A stretch of 61,408 nt of DNA, from NCBI GenBank assembly GCA_023663285.1, contig JAMPHT010000013.1, positions 1 to 61,408 of the forward strand, given 5' to 3'. The stretch comes from Bacillota bacterium. Its GTDB lineage: Bacteria > Bacillota > Clostridia > Lachnospirales > Lachnospiraceae. The translations under genes and the position numbers were made by a program. The stretch's first letter is position 1, and every line of letters begins with the position of its first letter. The notes beneath the pieces are model-generated. The model searched no databases, was not told the DNA's origin, and saw nothing but the letters and a program-made list of their open reading frames with translations. Positions 34,467 to 43,861 of this stretch are shown in pieces.

Positions 34467-36893
34467 ATGGATATACAGTTTATGATCAAGCAGCACGCAA
34501 AATATTTTAGGGACAACGGGGCGGAATGTACGGTACTTTTAAAGAAAGACGGACGCTTCCCTGTAAGCAGCGCCGGAAAAATTGCTGTTTACGGAAGCGG
34601 TGCGCGCCACACGCTCAAAGGCGGAACCGGTTCCGGAGAGGTCAATATGCCCTTTGTTACGGTAGAAGAAGGACTTAAGAACGTCGGTTTCAGCATCACA
34701 TCCCAGGAATGGCTGGATGCCTATGACAGCCTGCTTGAAAAAGCGGAAGAGGAGTTTTTGGCTGCTATTAAAAAAGAAGCGCGGCAAAAAAGGATGATGG
34801 CCGTCCAGATGGCAATGGGGCGCTCCATGGAGGAGCCGGAGTATGAGATTCCCTTGAACGGGGAAGGCAGTACGGCGGTTTATGTGTTGTCCCGTGTGTC
34901 GGGAGAGGGCAGCGACCGAAAGCCGGTTCCGGGGGACATTCTGCTGACAGAAACGGAAATACGGGATATTCTCGCCTGCAATGAGCGATATGAAAACTTC
35001 CTGCTGGCGCTCAACACGGGAGGCATGGTGGATCTAAGTCCGGTGGCGGACGTCAAAAATATATTGCTCCTTTCTCAGCTGGGGGCCGAGACGGGAAATA
35101 TTCTTGCGGATATCCTGCTTGGGCGAAAGAGTCCGTCAGGGAAACTGACAGCCACATGGTATGCATGGAAGGATCATCCTGAGATAGGTGAGTTTGGCGG
35201 CAAAGATGATACCGCATACAGGGAAGGTATCTATGTGGGATACCGCTATTTTGATACATTGGGGATCGAACCGCTTTTTCCGTTCGGATATGGATTGTCA
35301 TGGACGGAATTTAGCGTGGAACAGGCGGATTTTATTTTGGATGGAGAGAGGGTCACGGTTTCGGCAGACATCACCAACACCGGAAAATACCCCGGAAAGC
35401 AAGTAGTCCAGCTTTATGTCTCTGTGCCGGACGGGCGGCTGGATCAGCCTTATCAGATGCTTGCAGGGTTCGTAAAGACAGCAGAACTGCAGCCGGGAGA
35501 GACACAGCGGGTATCTGTTTGTTATGCTGTTTCTGATCTTGCTTCTTATGATCCGGAGACGGAAAGCTATATTCTGGAAACCGGAAACTATATTCACCGG
35601 ATCGGTGCAGACAGCCGGCATACCACGGTTGCCGGGATCATCTGCAATGACAGGGAAATAGTCTGCGGGCAGTTTGCCAGAGCTTTCGGTGATCCGGGTT
35701 TTCGGGATTTTGTACCGGAAGCGAACGCACAGACAAAGACGGCTGACAACGTGACGGTACTTCGGCTGTCGGCGGATGGGGTTACTGTACGCAAGCCCCA
35801 CGTCCATGCCACGGAGATTGATGAAGCTGTCAGCCGGATGACAGAGGATCAGCTGATCAAAATGAATCTGGGCGCCTTTGATCCAAAAGGCGGCATCCAG
35901 AGTATTATCGGCAATGCGGCTTTTACCGTGGCGGGAGCTGCAGGCCAGACATTTATGCAGGGCGGATTGTTTGGGATACCGTCTGCCGTCATGGCGGACG
36001 GCACAGGGGGGTTGCGTATCAGCAGGGAGTATGTCCGGGATGCAGAGGGAAATGCCCACGCTATCGGGGTGGCCCTGCCGGAATCCCAGTTGAAGCTCAT
36101 GCCGCGCATCATTGTCTGGTTTATGAAAAGTCTTGGCTATCACCCTAAGAAAACAGATACTGTCCTGTCCCAGCCGACCACGGCAATACCCATTGGCACT
36201 GCCGTGGCGCAGAGCTTTTCTGCGGAATTTGCGGAAGGCTGCGGAGATATCGTGGCTGCTGAAATGGCACAGTACGGGGTGCATCTGTGGCTTGCCCCCT
36301 CCATGAATATCCAGCGGGATGCCCGGTGCGGCAGAAATTTTGAGTATTATTCGGAGGATCCTGTACTGAGCGGGGAAATAGCCGCCGCCGTGATCAGAGG
36401 CATCCAAAAGCACCCCGGCTGCGGAGCCACGATAAAACACTTTGCCTGCAATAATCAGGAATTAAACCGTACACAGAATAACAGCCAGGTGAGCGAACGG
36501 GCGCTCCGCGACATTTATTTAAAGGGGTTTGCCATAGCTGTCCGTAAGGGTAATCCCATGGCGGTCATGACTTCCTATAACCTGATCAATGGCATTCATA
36601 CAGCGGAACACCGTGGACTGATCGGGAACTATCTTCGGGAGGAGGCCGGTTTTCAGGGAATCGTCATGAGCGATTGGGTCATTGCGGATTATGCCACGGA
36701 AAAGGGCTGCCAGTGGCCTATCGCCACTGCCGCAGGGGCGGTCATGGCGGGCGGGAATCTGTTTATGCCGGGTTCTCCATATGATTATAAAGGTATCGCA
36801 GAGGCACTAAAGGCAGGCAAAGTAACGAGGGAGCAGTTGATGATCAACGCCTCTGAAACAGTGGCAATCATTAGGAGGCTGACAACAGGGTAA
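34467..36893 (+). CDS. GH3 beta-glucosidase with permuted domain order
   Basis: The 808-residue protein has the GH3 domains in reverse of the usual order. The alpha/beta sandwich domain comes first (about residues 60-260, LLSQLGAETGNILADILLGR), then a fibronectin III-like domain (about 280-390, FGYGLSWTEFSVEQ; GKQVVQLYVSVPDG), then the TIM barrel (about 455-808). The barrel carries ATIKHFACNNQELNR and the nucleophile D736 in VMSDW. Such permuted enzymes are known from rumen and gut Clostridia. ATG 34467 with GGAGGG upstream is preferred over an earlier ATG inside the hairpin repeat. No signal peptide. It closes the plus-strand glycosidase set. Confidence 0.88.
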   Translation: MDIQFMIKQHAKYFRDNGAECTVLLKKDGRFPVSSAGKIAVYGSGARHTLKGGTGSGEVNMPFVTVEEGLKNVGFSITSQEWLDAYDSLLEKAEEEFLAAIKKEARQKRMMAVQMAMGRSMEEPEYEIPLNGEGSTAVYVLSRVSGEGSDRKPVPGDILLTETEIRDILACNERYENFLLALNTGGMVDLSPVADVKNILLLSQLGAETGNILADILLGRKSPSGKLTATWYAWKDHPEIGEFGGKDDTAYREGIYVGYRYFDTLGIEPLFPFGYGLSWTEFSVEQADFILDGERVTVSADITNTGKYPGKQVVQLYVSVPDGRLDQPYQMLAGFVKTAELQPGETQRVSVCYAVSDLASYDPETESYILETGNYIHRIGADSRHTTVAGIICNDREIVCGQFARAFGDPGFRDFVPEANAQTKTADNVTVLRLSADGVTVRKPHVHATEIDEAVSRMTEDQLIKMNLGAFDPKGGIQSIIGNAAFTVAGAAGQTFMQGGLFGIPSAVMADGTGGLRISREYVRDAEGNAHAIGVALPESQLKLMPRIIVWFMKSLGYHPKKTDTVLSQPTTAIPIGTAVAQSFSAEFAEGCGDIVAAEMAQYGVHLWLAPSMNIQRDARCGRNFEYYSEDPVLSGEIAAAVIRGIQKHPGCGATIKHFACNNQELNRTQNNSQVSERALRDIYLKGFAIAVRKGNPMAVMTSYNLINGIHTAEHRGLIGNYLREEAGFQGIVMSDWVIADYATEKGCQWPIATAAGAVMAGGNLFMPGSPYDYKGIAEALKAGKVTREQLMINASETVAIIRRLTTG

Positions 36894-37067
36894 ACTCATC
36901 GTAAACAAAATCCTGACTTTTCTTTACGAGGCAGATACGCTGAACAGATATTATATGTGTAATTTTGTTGCCTTGCAACATACGGCTTGCGCGGCGAGCA
37001 GGGAGAAAAGCTTCCCTACTCGATTTTAAACTTATGAAAAACAGAAATATCGCTGTGGGATTTATGT

Positions 37068-37100
37068 GCCGCAAATCTTGAAAAAATCAAGATTTGTGGC
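37068..37100. promoter_or_regulatory. Inverted repeat upstream of moxR
   Basis: GCCGCAAATCTTGA (37068-37081) and TCAAGATTTGTGGC (37087-37100) form a 14-bp arm pair with one mismatch, followed by CATAAT. It may be the terminator of the GH3 transcript or an operator of the moxR operon. The rest of the 36894-37166 gap shows only the hairpin-repeat relative at about 36983. Confidence 0.45.
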
Positions 37101-37166
37101 ATAATATTTTTATAAAATGTATGCAGCGGATCAAAAAGGAATCAATGCAGAAGGAGCAGGATAAAG

Positions 37167-38117
37167 ATGGAAAGCAAAGGGAAAACGCTGGGGGAAAAGG
37201 TACTTGGAAATATCGGAAAGGTGATCGTGGGAAAAGAACAGACCGCAAGGCTTTTGCTGACCGCCCTGCTGGCGGACGGCCATGTGTTGCTGGAGGATGT
37301 ACCCGGAACAGGCAAGACAAAGCTGGCAAAGACTCTGGCAAAAACGGTGGCGGGGAAGTTCTCCCGGATCCAGTTCACCCCCGATCTGCTGCCGAGTGAC
37401 ATTACCGGACTGAATATTTTTGACAGCAAAAGGAATGAATTTGTACTCAGAAAGGGACCTGTTTTTACCAATATCCTGCTGGCGGATGAGATCAACCGCG
37501 CCACCCCCAGGACCCAGGCGGGACTGCTGGAATGTATGGAGGAGAGGCAGGTGACTATCGACGGGGAAACCTATTTGCCGGGGAAGCCCTTTTTTGTGAT
37601 CGCAACTCAGAACCCTGTGGAGACAGCGGGCACCTTTCCCCTGCCGGAAGCGCAGCTGGACCGCTTTATGATGAAGCTTTCCATGGGGCTTCCGGGGAAG
37701 GAAGAGGAGCTTGCCATTTTGCAGCGATATATGGCGGAGGAACCTCTGGATGAGATGGAAAGCGTGCTGACCCTGGAAGAGCTGCTGCAGGCAAGGCAGG
37801 AAGCGGGGCAGGTCTTTGTACATAAATGTGTGCTGGAATATATGGTTTCTATTGTGGACGCTACAAGGCAGGACAGTCGTCTTGTCATGGGCGTAAGCCC
37901 CAGAGGCGATCTGGCGCTGCTTCGCTGTGCCAGGGCATATGCCTATCTGGCGGGAAGAGGCTATGTGACGCCGGACGATGTGAAGGCGCTGGCAATACCC
38001 GTTCTGGCCCACAGGCTGGCGCCGGGCTATGGCGCAGGAGAAAGCGGGACCGCAGTGGAGCTGATACGGAAGCTGCTTGACACTATACCTGTACCTACAG
38101 AGGATTTTACGGCATGA
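37167..38117 (+). CDS. MoxR-family AAA+ ATPase
   Basis: The 316-residue protein has Walker A EDVPGTGKTKLAK near residue 44, Walker B ILLADEINRATPRTQ near 102 and the MoxR-specific stretch VIATQNPVETAGTFPLPEAQ near 140. MoxR ATPases act as chaperones that mature protein complexes, commonly together with DUF58 proteins. It overlaps the DUF58 gene by 4 bases. The start has AAGGAG 15-20 bases upstream and GGATAAAG closer. Confidence 0.92.
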   Translation: MESKGKTLGEKVLGNIGKVIVGKEQTARLLLTALLADGHVLLEDVPGTGKTKLAKTLAKTVAGKFSRIQFTPDLLPSDITGLNIFDSKRNEFVLRKGPVFTNILLADEINRATPRTQAGLLECMEERQVTIDGETYLPGKPFFVIATQNPVETAGTFPLPEAQLDRFMMKLSMGLPGKEEELAILQRYMAEEPLDEMESVLTLEELLQARQEAGQVFVHKCVLEYMVSIVDATRQDSRLVMGVSPRGDLALLRCARAYAYLAGRGYVTPDDVKALAIPVLAHRLAPGYGAGESGTAVELIRKLLDTIPVPTEDFTA

Positions 38118-39241
38118 TAAAATTGTTGAGCGTCGGCCTGCTCTTTTTCCTGTTGTTCCTGCTGCAAAAAGAAGTCTATCGGCATTTGTGGAATAAGAAT
38201 CTGACGGTGGATATCAGCTTTGTCAGGGACCATATCTTTGAAGGAGAGGAGAGCGCGCTGCAGGAAATCATTCGGAATAAAAAGAAGCTTCCCCTTCCCA
38301 TGCTGAAGGTAAAGTTCAACACGGATCGCCATCTGGTATTCGGAGACAGTGTGGAGGGCGCCAGGACCACGGATCAGTTCTATCGGAATGATATGTTCCG
38401 TGTAAGCGGCGGGGAGAAGATCACCAGGACATTGAAGTTTACTGGCGGCAGACGGGGCTTTTATGAGATCGACGGAGTCGGTCTGGTGGCTTCTGATATT
38501 TTCCTCACCGACCAGATGGTGGCTGAGGTGCCGCTGCACGGGGAGATCTATGTATACCCCAAGCCCTATGACAGTCCGGAAATGCGTCAGTCGCTGACCT
38601 GGTTGAACGGGGAGGTGCTGTCCAGACGCCATCTGCTGGAGGATCCCTTTGAATACAGGGGGATCAGGGAATATCAGATATTTGACGATATGCGCAGCAT
38701 CAACTGGAAAGCCACTGCCAGAACAGGCGGCCTGAAGGTAAACCAGAAGAACTATACCGCCTTAAGGTCCATTCGCATTTTTTTAAATGTGGAGGATACG
38801 GGTATTATGAAAAAGGACGAATGTGTGGAAGTGTGCCTGCGGTTGGCGGCGGGTCTGAGCGCATTTTTCCTGAAACAGGGGATACAGACGGCGTGCTATG
38901 GTAACGGCGTGGACATTCGGACCCATGAACCCCTTGCCATTGGAGCAAAGGCGGGGGACGGCCAGTTTGACGCCATCTGCCGGGGGCTTGCCCGGCTGGA
39001 TCTGGAGCAGCCGGCGGCGGATTTTGCAGGATGCTTTGAGGAGCGGCTGTTTTCGGAAGCGGCGGGAACCATTACCTGCTTTGTATCGCCCAATCAGTAT
39101 GCTGATTTTCTGGAGCTTCTGGAGAGATTCGCGGATGGAGGGAACGAATTTTGCTGGTTTTATCCTGTTTCCGGGAAAGAGGATCCCAAGCTTTCCGAAA
39201 AGCTGCAGAAGCGGGTGCGTTTTATCCACATTGACGGTTGA
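38114..39241 (+). CDS. DUF58-domain protein
   Basis: The 375-residue protein has an N-terminal membrane segment (about residues 4-16), a beta-rich middle, and the DUF58 signature EYRGIREYQIFDDMRSINWK near residue 180. A VWA-like fold follows. It is the usual partner of MoxR, here coupled by an ATGA overlap. The operon probably forms a membrane-associated system linked to cell-envelope maintenance; the substrate is unknown. Confidence 0.88.
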   Translation: MIKLLSVGLLFFLLFLLQKEVYRHLWNKNLTVDISFVRDHIFEGEESALQEIIRNKKKLPLPMLKVKFNTDRHLVFGDSVEGARTTDQFYRNDMFRVSGGEKITRTLKFTGGRRGFYEIDGVGLVASDIFLTDQMVAEVPLHGEIYVYPKPYDSPEMRQSLTWLNGEVLSRRHLLEDPFEYRGIREYQIFDDMRSINWKATARTGGLKVNQKNYTALRSIRIFLNVEDTGIMKKDECVEVCLRLAAGLSAFFLKQGIQTACYGNGVDIRTHEPLAIGAKAGDGQFDAICRGLARLDLEQPAADFAGCFEERLFSEAAGTITCFVSPNQYADFLELLERFADGGNEFCWFYPVSGKEDPKLSEKLQKRVRFIHIDG

Positions 39242-39316
39242 CGCTCGTTGTAAAGCAGAATGACCGCCATGGACCGTAAGAAAGAAGCAGGAGATGCATG
39301 ATAGGAGAGGAATGTC

Positions 39317-40606
39317 ATGGCTGAGGCTCAACGATTGGAACCGATCATAGAAATATTGACATCTCAGATGAACCACTGGATATTTTTCCCGCTGGTGATG
39401 ACGGCGCTGGGGCTCTCCATGGGGTTTACGGGAAATCCCATCGGAGAAACACCGGACTTTTTGTTGTGGGCTCTCTGCGGCCTGATCCCGGCGGCCCTGT
39501 TTCTTATAAGATATTATGCGGAGCGGGTCTGGCTCCTGGTATTGTGTCATGGAGGGGTCCTGGCGGCGGCCCTGCTTGCCGCCCTGCTGCTCTATCCCAA
39601 CGGGGCAGTCGTCTGTGTGGTCTGTACGGCGGTCTATATCATCGGTTCCTGCAGGCTTCGGCTGGGAGGAAAGCGGGCTGTCTATTCGGAACCCATCCAT
39701 CCCCTTGCCGCTGCAGGGCTGTCTGTGGCGGCAAACCTCCTGTTCCACATAGAGGCGGGAATGCCGGACTGGGACAGATACTATGTATTTGCTTTGATCG
39801 GGGTGCTGGCCTGCTATCTGATCATTTATTATCTGAAGCATTATCTGAATTTTCTGCGGGTGAACCGATCCAGCGCAGGCTATCTGCCAGCCGGGGAAAT
39901 GCTGCGGTCGGGTATGGGACTTGTGCTTCCCTATACCCTGTCAGGGGTTTTGCTCCTGCTCTTAAGCCTGAATGTGGAATGGCTGGAGCCCGTTTTTCGC
40001 GTATTAAAGGAATGGATGAAGAGGCTGCTGCGTTTTTTCTTTGGGGTCCTGTCAGCCGGTCAGGAGGCGGCGGAGCCGATCCCGGTAAGGGAAAATGTGG
40101 CGCATCCTGTTGCAGAAAAAATGTTGGAATTACCGGAGGCCAGGCATTCCCTGTTTTGGGATGTGCTGGAGTATGCGGTGCTGATCCTGTTTTTCTGCGG
40201 CTGTATCCTGGGATTGGTAATGGGCCTGAAGAAGCTGATTCGTTTTTTGAAGGAACGCATCGGCAGGAAAGCCGCCGACGGAAACGGCGTCAGTGAGCAG
40301 GAGGTTGTGTCGGATATCAGGGAAAAGTGCAGTATTGAAAAAAGAAGCTCCGGCGGTAAGGGACCGGGACTGTTCCGGCGGTTTACGCCCGGAGAGCGGG
40401 TGCGCAGATTATTTAAAAAGCGGATCCTTGCAGCTCAGGCTGCGGAAGAGGGAAGGGAAAAGCTGAGTTATATGACGGCGAAGGAGTGGGGCGACGCGCT
40501 TTCGCTGCCGGATATGGCAGGGCTTTATGAGCAGGCGCGCTATTCGGACCGGGAGGTCACCGCGGAGGATGTAAAACGGATGAAGCGTGCCTGCAGCGGA
40601 CGGTGA
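39317..40606 (+). CDS. Multi-pass membrane protein, DUF4129-like end
   Basis: The 429-residue protein has about seven membrane helices. The first six are in residues 20-215, and the last is near 285-305. The cytoplasmic C-terminus ends with AKEWGDALSLPDMAGLYEQA, which resembles the DUF4129 segment found in transglutaminase-like partners of MoxR/DUF58 operons. No transglutaminase catalytic triad is present in this frame. It is the third gene of the moxR set (75-base gap). AGGAG precedes the start. Confidence 0.65.
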   Translation: MAEAQRLEPIIEILTSQMNHWIFFPLVMTALGLSMGFTGNPIGETPDFLLWALCGLIPAALFLIRYYAERVWLLVLCHGGVLAAALLAALLLYPNGAVVCVVCTAVYIIGSCRLRLGGKRAVYSEPIHPLAAAGLSVAANLLFHIEAGMPDWDRYYVFALIGVLACYLIIYYLKHYLNFLRVNRSSAGYLPAGEMLRSGMGLVLPYTLSGVLLLLLSLNVEWLEPVFRVLKEWMKRLLRFFFGVLSAGQEAAEPIPVRENVAHPVAEKMLELPEARHSLFWDVLEYAVLILFFCGCILGLVMGLKKLIRFLKERIGRKAADGNGVSEQEVVSDIREKCSIEKRSSGGKGPGLFRRFTPGERVRRLFKKRILAAQAAEEGREKLSYMTAKEWGDALSLPDMAGLYEQARYSDREVTAEDVKRMKRACSGR

Positions 40607-40737
40607 AGGCAGTGACGTCTGCTGCATATTCTGCTGAAAAACGCAGGAAATGCTTGAATTCATCCGCGTTTTTACAAAGAATGATTTCCGCAGGCTGCCA
40701 TAGCGGCAGACAGGGGCGCTTTACAGAGGAGACAGAT

Positions 40738-41139
40738 ATGAGCCTGAAGAAACATAAGGATTTGATTGGTCTGGCGGCAGTCATCATATTGATATACGGG
40801 GTGCTGGACTTAGTTGGGATCGGCTGTCCTATCAAGTTTGTCACAGGCATTTCCTGCCTTGGGTGCGGTATGACGCGGGCTTGGCTGTCTGTGCTCAAGC
40901 TGGACTTTTCTGCTGCGCTTTACTATCACCCGCTGTTTATACTACCTCCGATTGCGATAATTGTATATTTTGCAAAATCTAAAATAAATCTAAAAATTTA
41001 TAAAATAATTATGTTGACAATGGTGATAGCCTTTATTACAATGTATCTATATCGGCTCATATTTACCGACGGAGATATTGTGGTTTTTGAACCGGGCAAT
41101 AATATCATATTCCGTCTGTTGGAGTACGAAAGAAAATGA
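40738..41139 (+). CDS. DUF2752 membrane protein
   Basis: A 133-residue protein with three membrane helices. The family motif CPIKFVTGISCLGCGMTRAW (near residue 31) carries three closely spaced cysteines that could bind metal. The function is unknown. ATG 40738 was chosen for AGAGGAGA upstream; the longer upstream frame has no ribosome site. Its stop lies 16 bases before the zinc-ribbon gene, suggesting co-expression. Confidence 0.8.
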   Translation: MSLKKHKDLIGLAAVIILIYGVLDLVGIGCPIKFVTGISCLGCGMTRAWLSVLKLDFSAALYYHPLFILPPIAIIVYFAKSKINLKIYKIIMLTMVIAFITMYLYRLIFTDGDIVVFEPGNNIIFRLLEYERK

Positions 41140-41155
41140 GAGGAGCGTTTTGCTT

Positions 41156-41767
41156 ATGTTTTGTCCAAATTGTGGCAGCAGTGTAAATGACGGCGCATCG
41201 GTATGTCCGAATTGCGGAAAGTCATTGGGGGGGGCAGATTCCCAGTCCGTTGAGAAGAGGCTTGAGAACACGGCCTCGGAGGCGTTCAACAATTCAGGCA
41301 ATGAGTTGAAGAATGCATTCAATGATATCCGTAATTCCCTGTCGGGGAATCCGGCGCCCTATGCAGGTGAGAAGCTGAAAACAGACAGAGGACTTCTGGT
41401 CTATATCATTCTTACCATAATCACCTGCGGTATCTACAGTTATTATTTCCTATACAGGATGGCAAAGGATGTAAACATCGCCTGTGAGGGAGACGGCGAG
41501 AGCACCGCAGGCCTTCTGCAGTTCATCGTTTTGTCCTTTGTTACCTGTGGTATCTATTCCTGGATCTGGTATTATAAGTTGGGCAACAGGCTGGCGGAGA
41601 ATGCGCCCAGGTATGGGATGAACTTCCAGGAGAACGGCACCACAGTGCTGATGTGGCTGCTGTTCGGCAGTATGCTTTGCGGTATCGGTCCCTTCATTGC
41701 AATGAATATCCTGATCAAGAATTCCAATAAGATCTGTAATGCATATAATCAGGCACACGGTCTGTAA
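41156..41767 (+). CDS. Zinc-ribbon / DUF4234 membrane protein
   Basis: The 203-residue protein begins with a zinc ribbon, CPNCG-x(11)-CPNCG (residues 3-23). A linker follows, then a DUF4234 membrane domain (about 80-200) with paired TCGIYSYYFLYRM and TCGIYSWIWYYKL segments. The function is unknown. ATG 41156 has AGAGGAG 9 bases upstream. A G8 run (41227-41234) lies directly after the ribbon (codons for L-G-G-A); slippage there would truncate the protein. A terminator follows. Confidence 0.85.
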   Translation: MFCPNCGSSVNDGASVCPNCGKSLGGADSQSVEKRLENTASEAFNNSGNELKNAFNDIRNSLSGNPAPYAGEKLKTDRGLLVYIILTIITCGIYSYYFLYRMAKDVNIACEGDGESTAGLLQFIVLSFVTCGIYSWIWYYKLGNRLAENAPRYGMNFQENGTTVLMWLLFGSMLCGIGPFIAMNILIKNSNKICNAYNQAHGL

Positions 41768-41802
41768 TACGCATACATAAATAATAATATTAAGAAAGCA
41801 TA

Positions 41803-41833
41803 AGCAGTGGCTGAAACGAGGCCGCTGCTTTTT
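41803..41833. terminator. Terminator between convergent genes
   Basis: AGCAGTGGC (41803-41811) pairs with GCCGCTGCT (41821-41829, one G-U), followed by TTTT. It serves the zinc-ribbon gene and may also stop the opposing rarA transcript. Confidence 0.75.
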
Positions 41834-41894
41834 GCTTTTCCGGGAAATGACTGTTATGGTATATAAAGAATCAAGGAAAATATTATGCAGGCGC

Positions 41895-43238
41895 TTACGA
41901 AGGCTCACCCTGACGAAAAGAGCGGCTGCGTTCCAGTCTTTCTTTAAAGGTTCCCTCTGCGCCCTCCTCTGTGGGCAGGTAATACTGCCTGTTCTTCAGG
42001 CTTTCCGGCAGGCAGGTCATGGCGGCGATCTTTTCCTCCGTGTCATGGGCGTAAGTGTAGCCCTCGCCGTAGTGCAGATCGCTCATAAGCCGGGTGGGGG
42101 CGTTGCGGATGACAAGAGGAACAGGCTCCGCCAGCTGGGCAAGAGCGTCTGTTTTTGCCGTTTCATAGGCCCGGTAGACTGCGTTGGACCGGGGAGCCAG
42201 GGACAGATAGATGACGGTCTGGGCCAGGTTCAGATCACATTCCGGCATACCGTTGAAGTGACAGGCCTGGTATGCGGCCACCGCCAGCGGCAGGGCCTGA
42301 CTGTCCGCCAGTCCTATGTCCTCGCTGGCAAAGCGGATAAGTCTGCGGGCGATGAACAAAGGATCCTCTCCCGCCTCCAACATTCTCGCCAGCCAGTACA
42401 CGGCTGCATCGGGGTCGGAATTGCGCATGGATTTGTGGAGGGCGGAGATCAGGTTATAGTGTTCTTCCCCCTTTTTATCATATAATAAAGTCTTTTTTCC
42501 CAGACACTGCTCCAGTGTTTCTTTTTTTACGGTGATGGAGCCGTCGGGGCTGATCTCCCCGTTCAGCACCGCCATTTCCAGAGTATTCAGGGCGGTGCGG
42601 GCGTCTCCGTTTGCAAAGGAGGCAATGACGGACAGTAGTTCCCCGTCTATGCGGACGTCCATATTGCCGAAGCCCTTTTTGTCCGTCAGGGCGCGGGAGA
42701 GCAGCCGGCACAGATCCTCCTCCGTCAGCTCCTTCAGTACAAACACTTTGCACCGGGACAGGAGGGCGGCATTGATCTCAAAGGAAGGATTTTCCGTGGT
42801 GGCGCCGATCAAGGTGATACTTCCCCGCTCTACATAGGGCAGGAAAGCGTCCTGCTGCGCCTTGTTGAACCGGTGTATCTCGTCCACAAATACCAGGGTG
42901 CGGACCCCGAAAGCCCTGTTGTCCTCCGCCTGCTTCATAATATCCTTGATCTCCCGGATACCGCTGGTGACGGCGCTGAAATTGACAAAGTCTGACTTGG
43001 TGCGGCCGGCAATGATTTTTGCCAGGGTGGTCTTGCCCACGCCGGGAGGCCCCCAGAATATCATGGACGGTATCTGATCCTGTTCCAGCATCCGGCGCAG
43101 CAGCATACCGGGCCCTAAGAGGTGGGTCTGTCCGATGTAATCCTCCAGCCCCTGAGGGCGCAGCCGGTCAGCCAGGGGCGCCGTGGCGGGAGAGAGGGAA
43201 TGTTCGCTTTGTGTATCAAAAAGAGAAAGCTGATCCAT
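41895..43238 (-). CDS. rarA: Replication-associated recombination protein A (RarA/MgsA)
   Basis: A 447-residue AAA+ ATPase. It has Walker A FWGPPGVGKTTLAK near residue 60, Walker B TLVFVDEIHRFNKAQQDAFL near 113, sensor 1 LIGATTENPSFE near 142, and a C-terminal clamp-loader-like part with LARMLEAGEDPLFIARRLIR. RarA acts at stalled replication forks with single-strand binding protein. It is a single gene on the minus strand, convergent with the zinc-ribbon gene. Confidence 0.95.
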   Translation of the reverse strand: MDQLSLFDTQSEHSLSPATAPLADRLRPQGLEDYIGQTHLLGPGMLLRRMLEQDQIPSMIFWGPPGVGKTTLAKIIAGRTKSDFVNFSAVTSGIREIKDIMKQAEDNRAFGVRTLVFVDEIHRFNKAQQDAFLPYVERGSITLIGATTENPSFEINAALLSRCKVFVLKELTEEDLCRLLSRALTDKKGFGNMDVRIDGELLSVIASFANGDARTALNTLEMAVLNGEISPDGSITVKKETLEQCLGKKTLLYDKKGEEHYNLISALHKSMRNSDPDAAVYWLARMLEAGEDPLFIARRLIRFASEDIGLADSQALPLAVAAYQACHFNGMPECDLNLAQTVIYLSLAPRSNAVYRAYETAKTDALAQLAEPVPLVIRNAPTRLMSDLHYGEGYTYAHDTEEKIAAMTCLPESLKNRQYYLPTEEGAEGTFKERLERSRSFRQGEPS

Positions 43239-43384
43239 GAGAATGCCTTTCGTTAGGGGTAATGATTTACAGGTGGTTATTTCAAGGTATGCGGGTCGGA
43301 TTCCGACGCTATTATTATGCGTAACCTGGGAGGATATGTCAATAGACGGGGAAAAATCATCAAATTTTCAGTAGCAATTTCCGC

Positions 43385-43861
43385 ATGGAAGTGGTATCAT
43401 TAAAGCATCTTGAAAATGCGGAAGATAAGACTGATCCAAACGGCATCTATCAGTGGGCAAAATTATTAAAAGCAACCACATGGGAGGAGTTTAATATGAT
43501 CGCGGAAAACAATAAATATATGGAATCGTTGGCAGGAAGTCTGTGTACCTTATGTAACGATCCGAAATTTGTAGAGGAGTGTGAGCGTCATCTTCGTGGA
43601 GAGTGGGAATATAACTCTATGATGGCTGAGGCAAACCGCAAGGGACTTGCCCAAGGGCTGGAACAAGGGCGAGAGGAGAGTATCAAGATCCTTATTCTGG
43701 ATAATTTGGAAGAAGGCCGCAATGCGGAAGTGATTCTTAACAAGCTGATGCGTCATTATTCGTTGACCATGGAGGAAGCTTTAAAATATTATAAGCGTTA
43801 TTCCGGGGAGAAAAGGCAGGTGGCGGGAAGTGAAAAAGACCTTGGGGAGGATGCTTCGTGA
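43385..43861 (+). pseudogene. C-terminal fragment of an Rpn-family nuclease
   Basis: The 158-residue frame has no nuclease core and no good ribosome site. It begins in the middle of the family pattern (NGIYQWAKLLKATTWEEFNM) and includes the typical GLAQGLEQGREES coil and a C-terminal helical part. In intact Rpn/PD-(D/E)XK transposase-like nucleases about 150 residues precede this. The end overlaps the next gene by 32 bases. It is either a remnant, or a short product like those reported for rpn C-termini made from internal starts. Confidence 0.6.
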
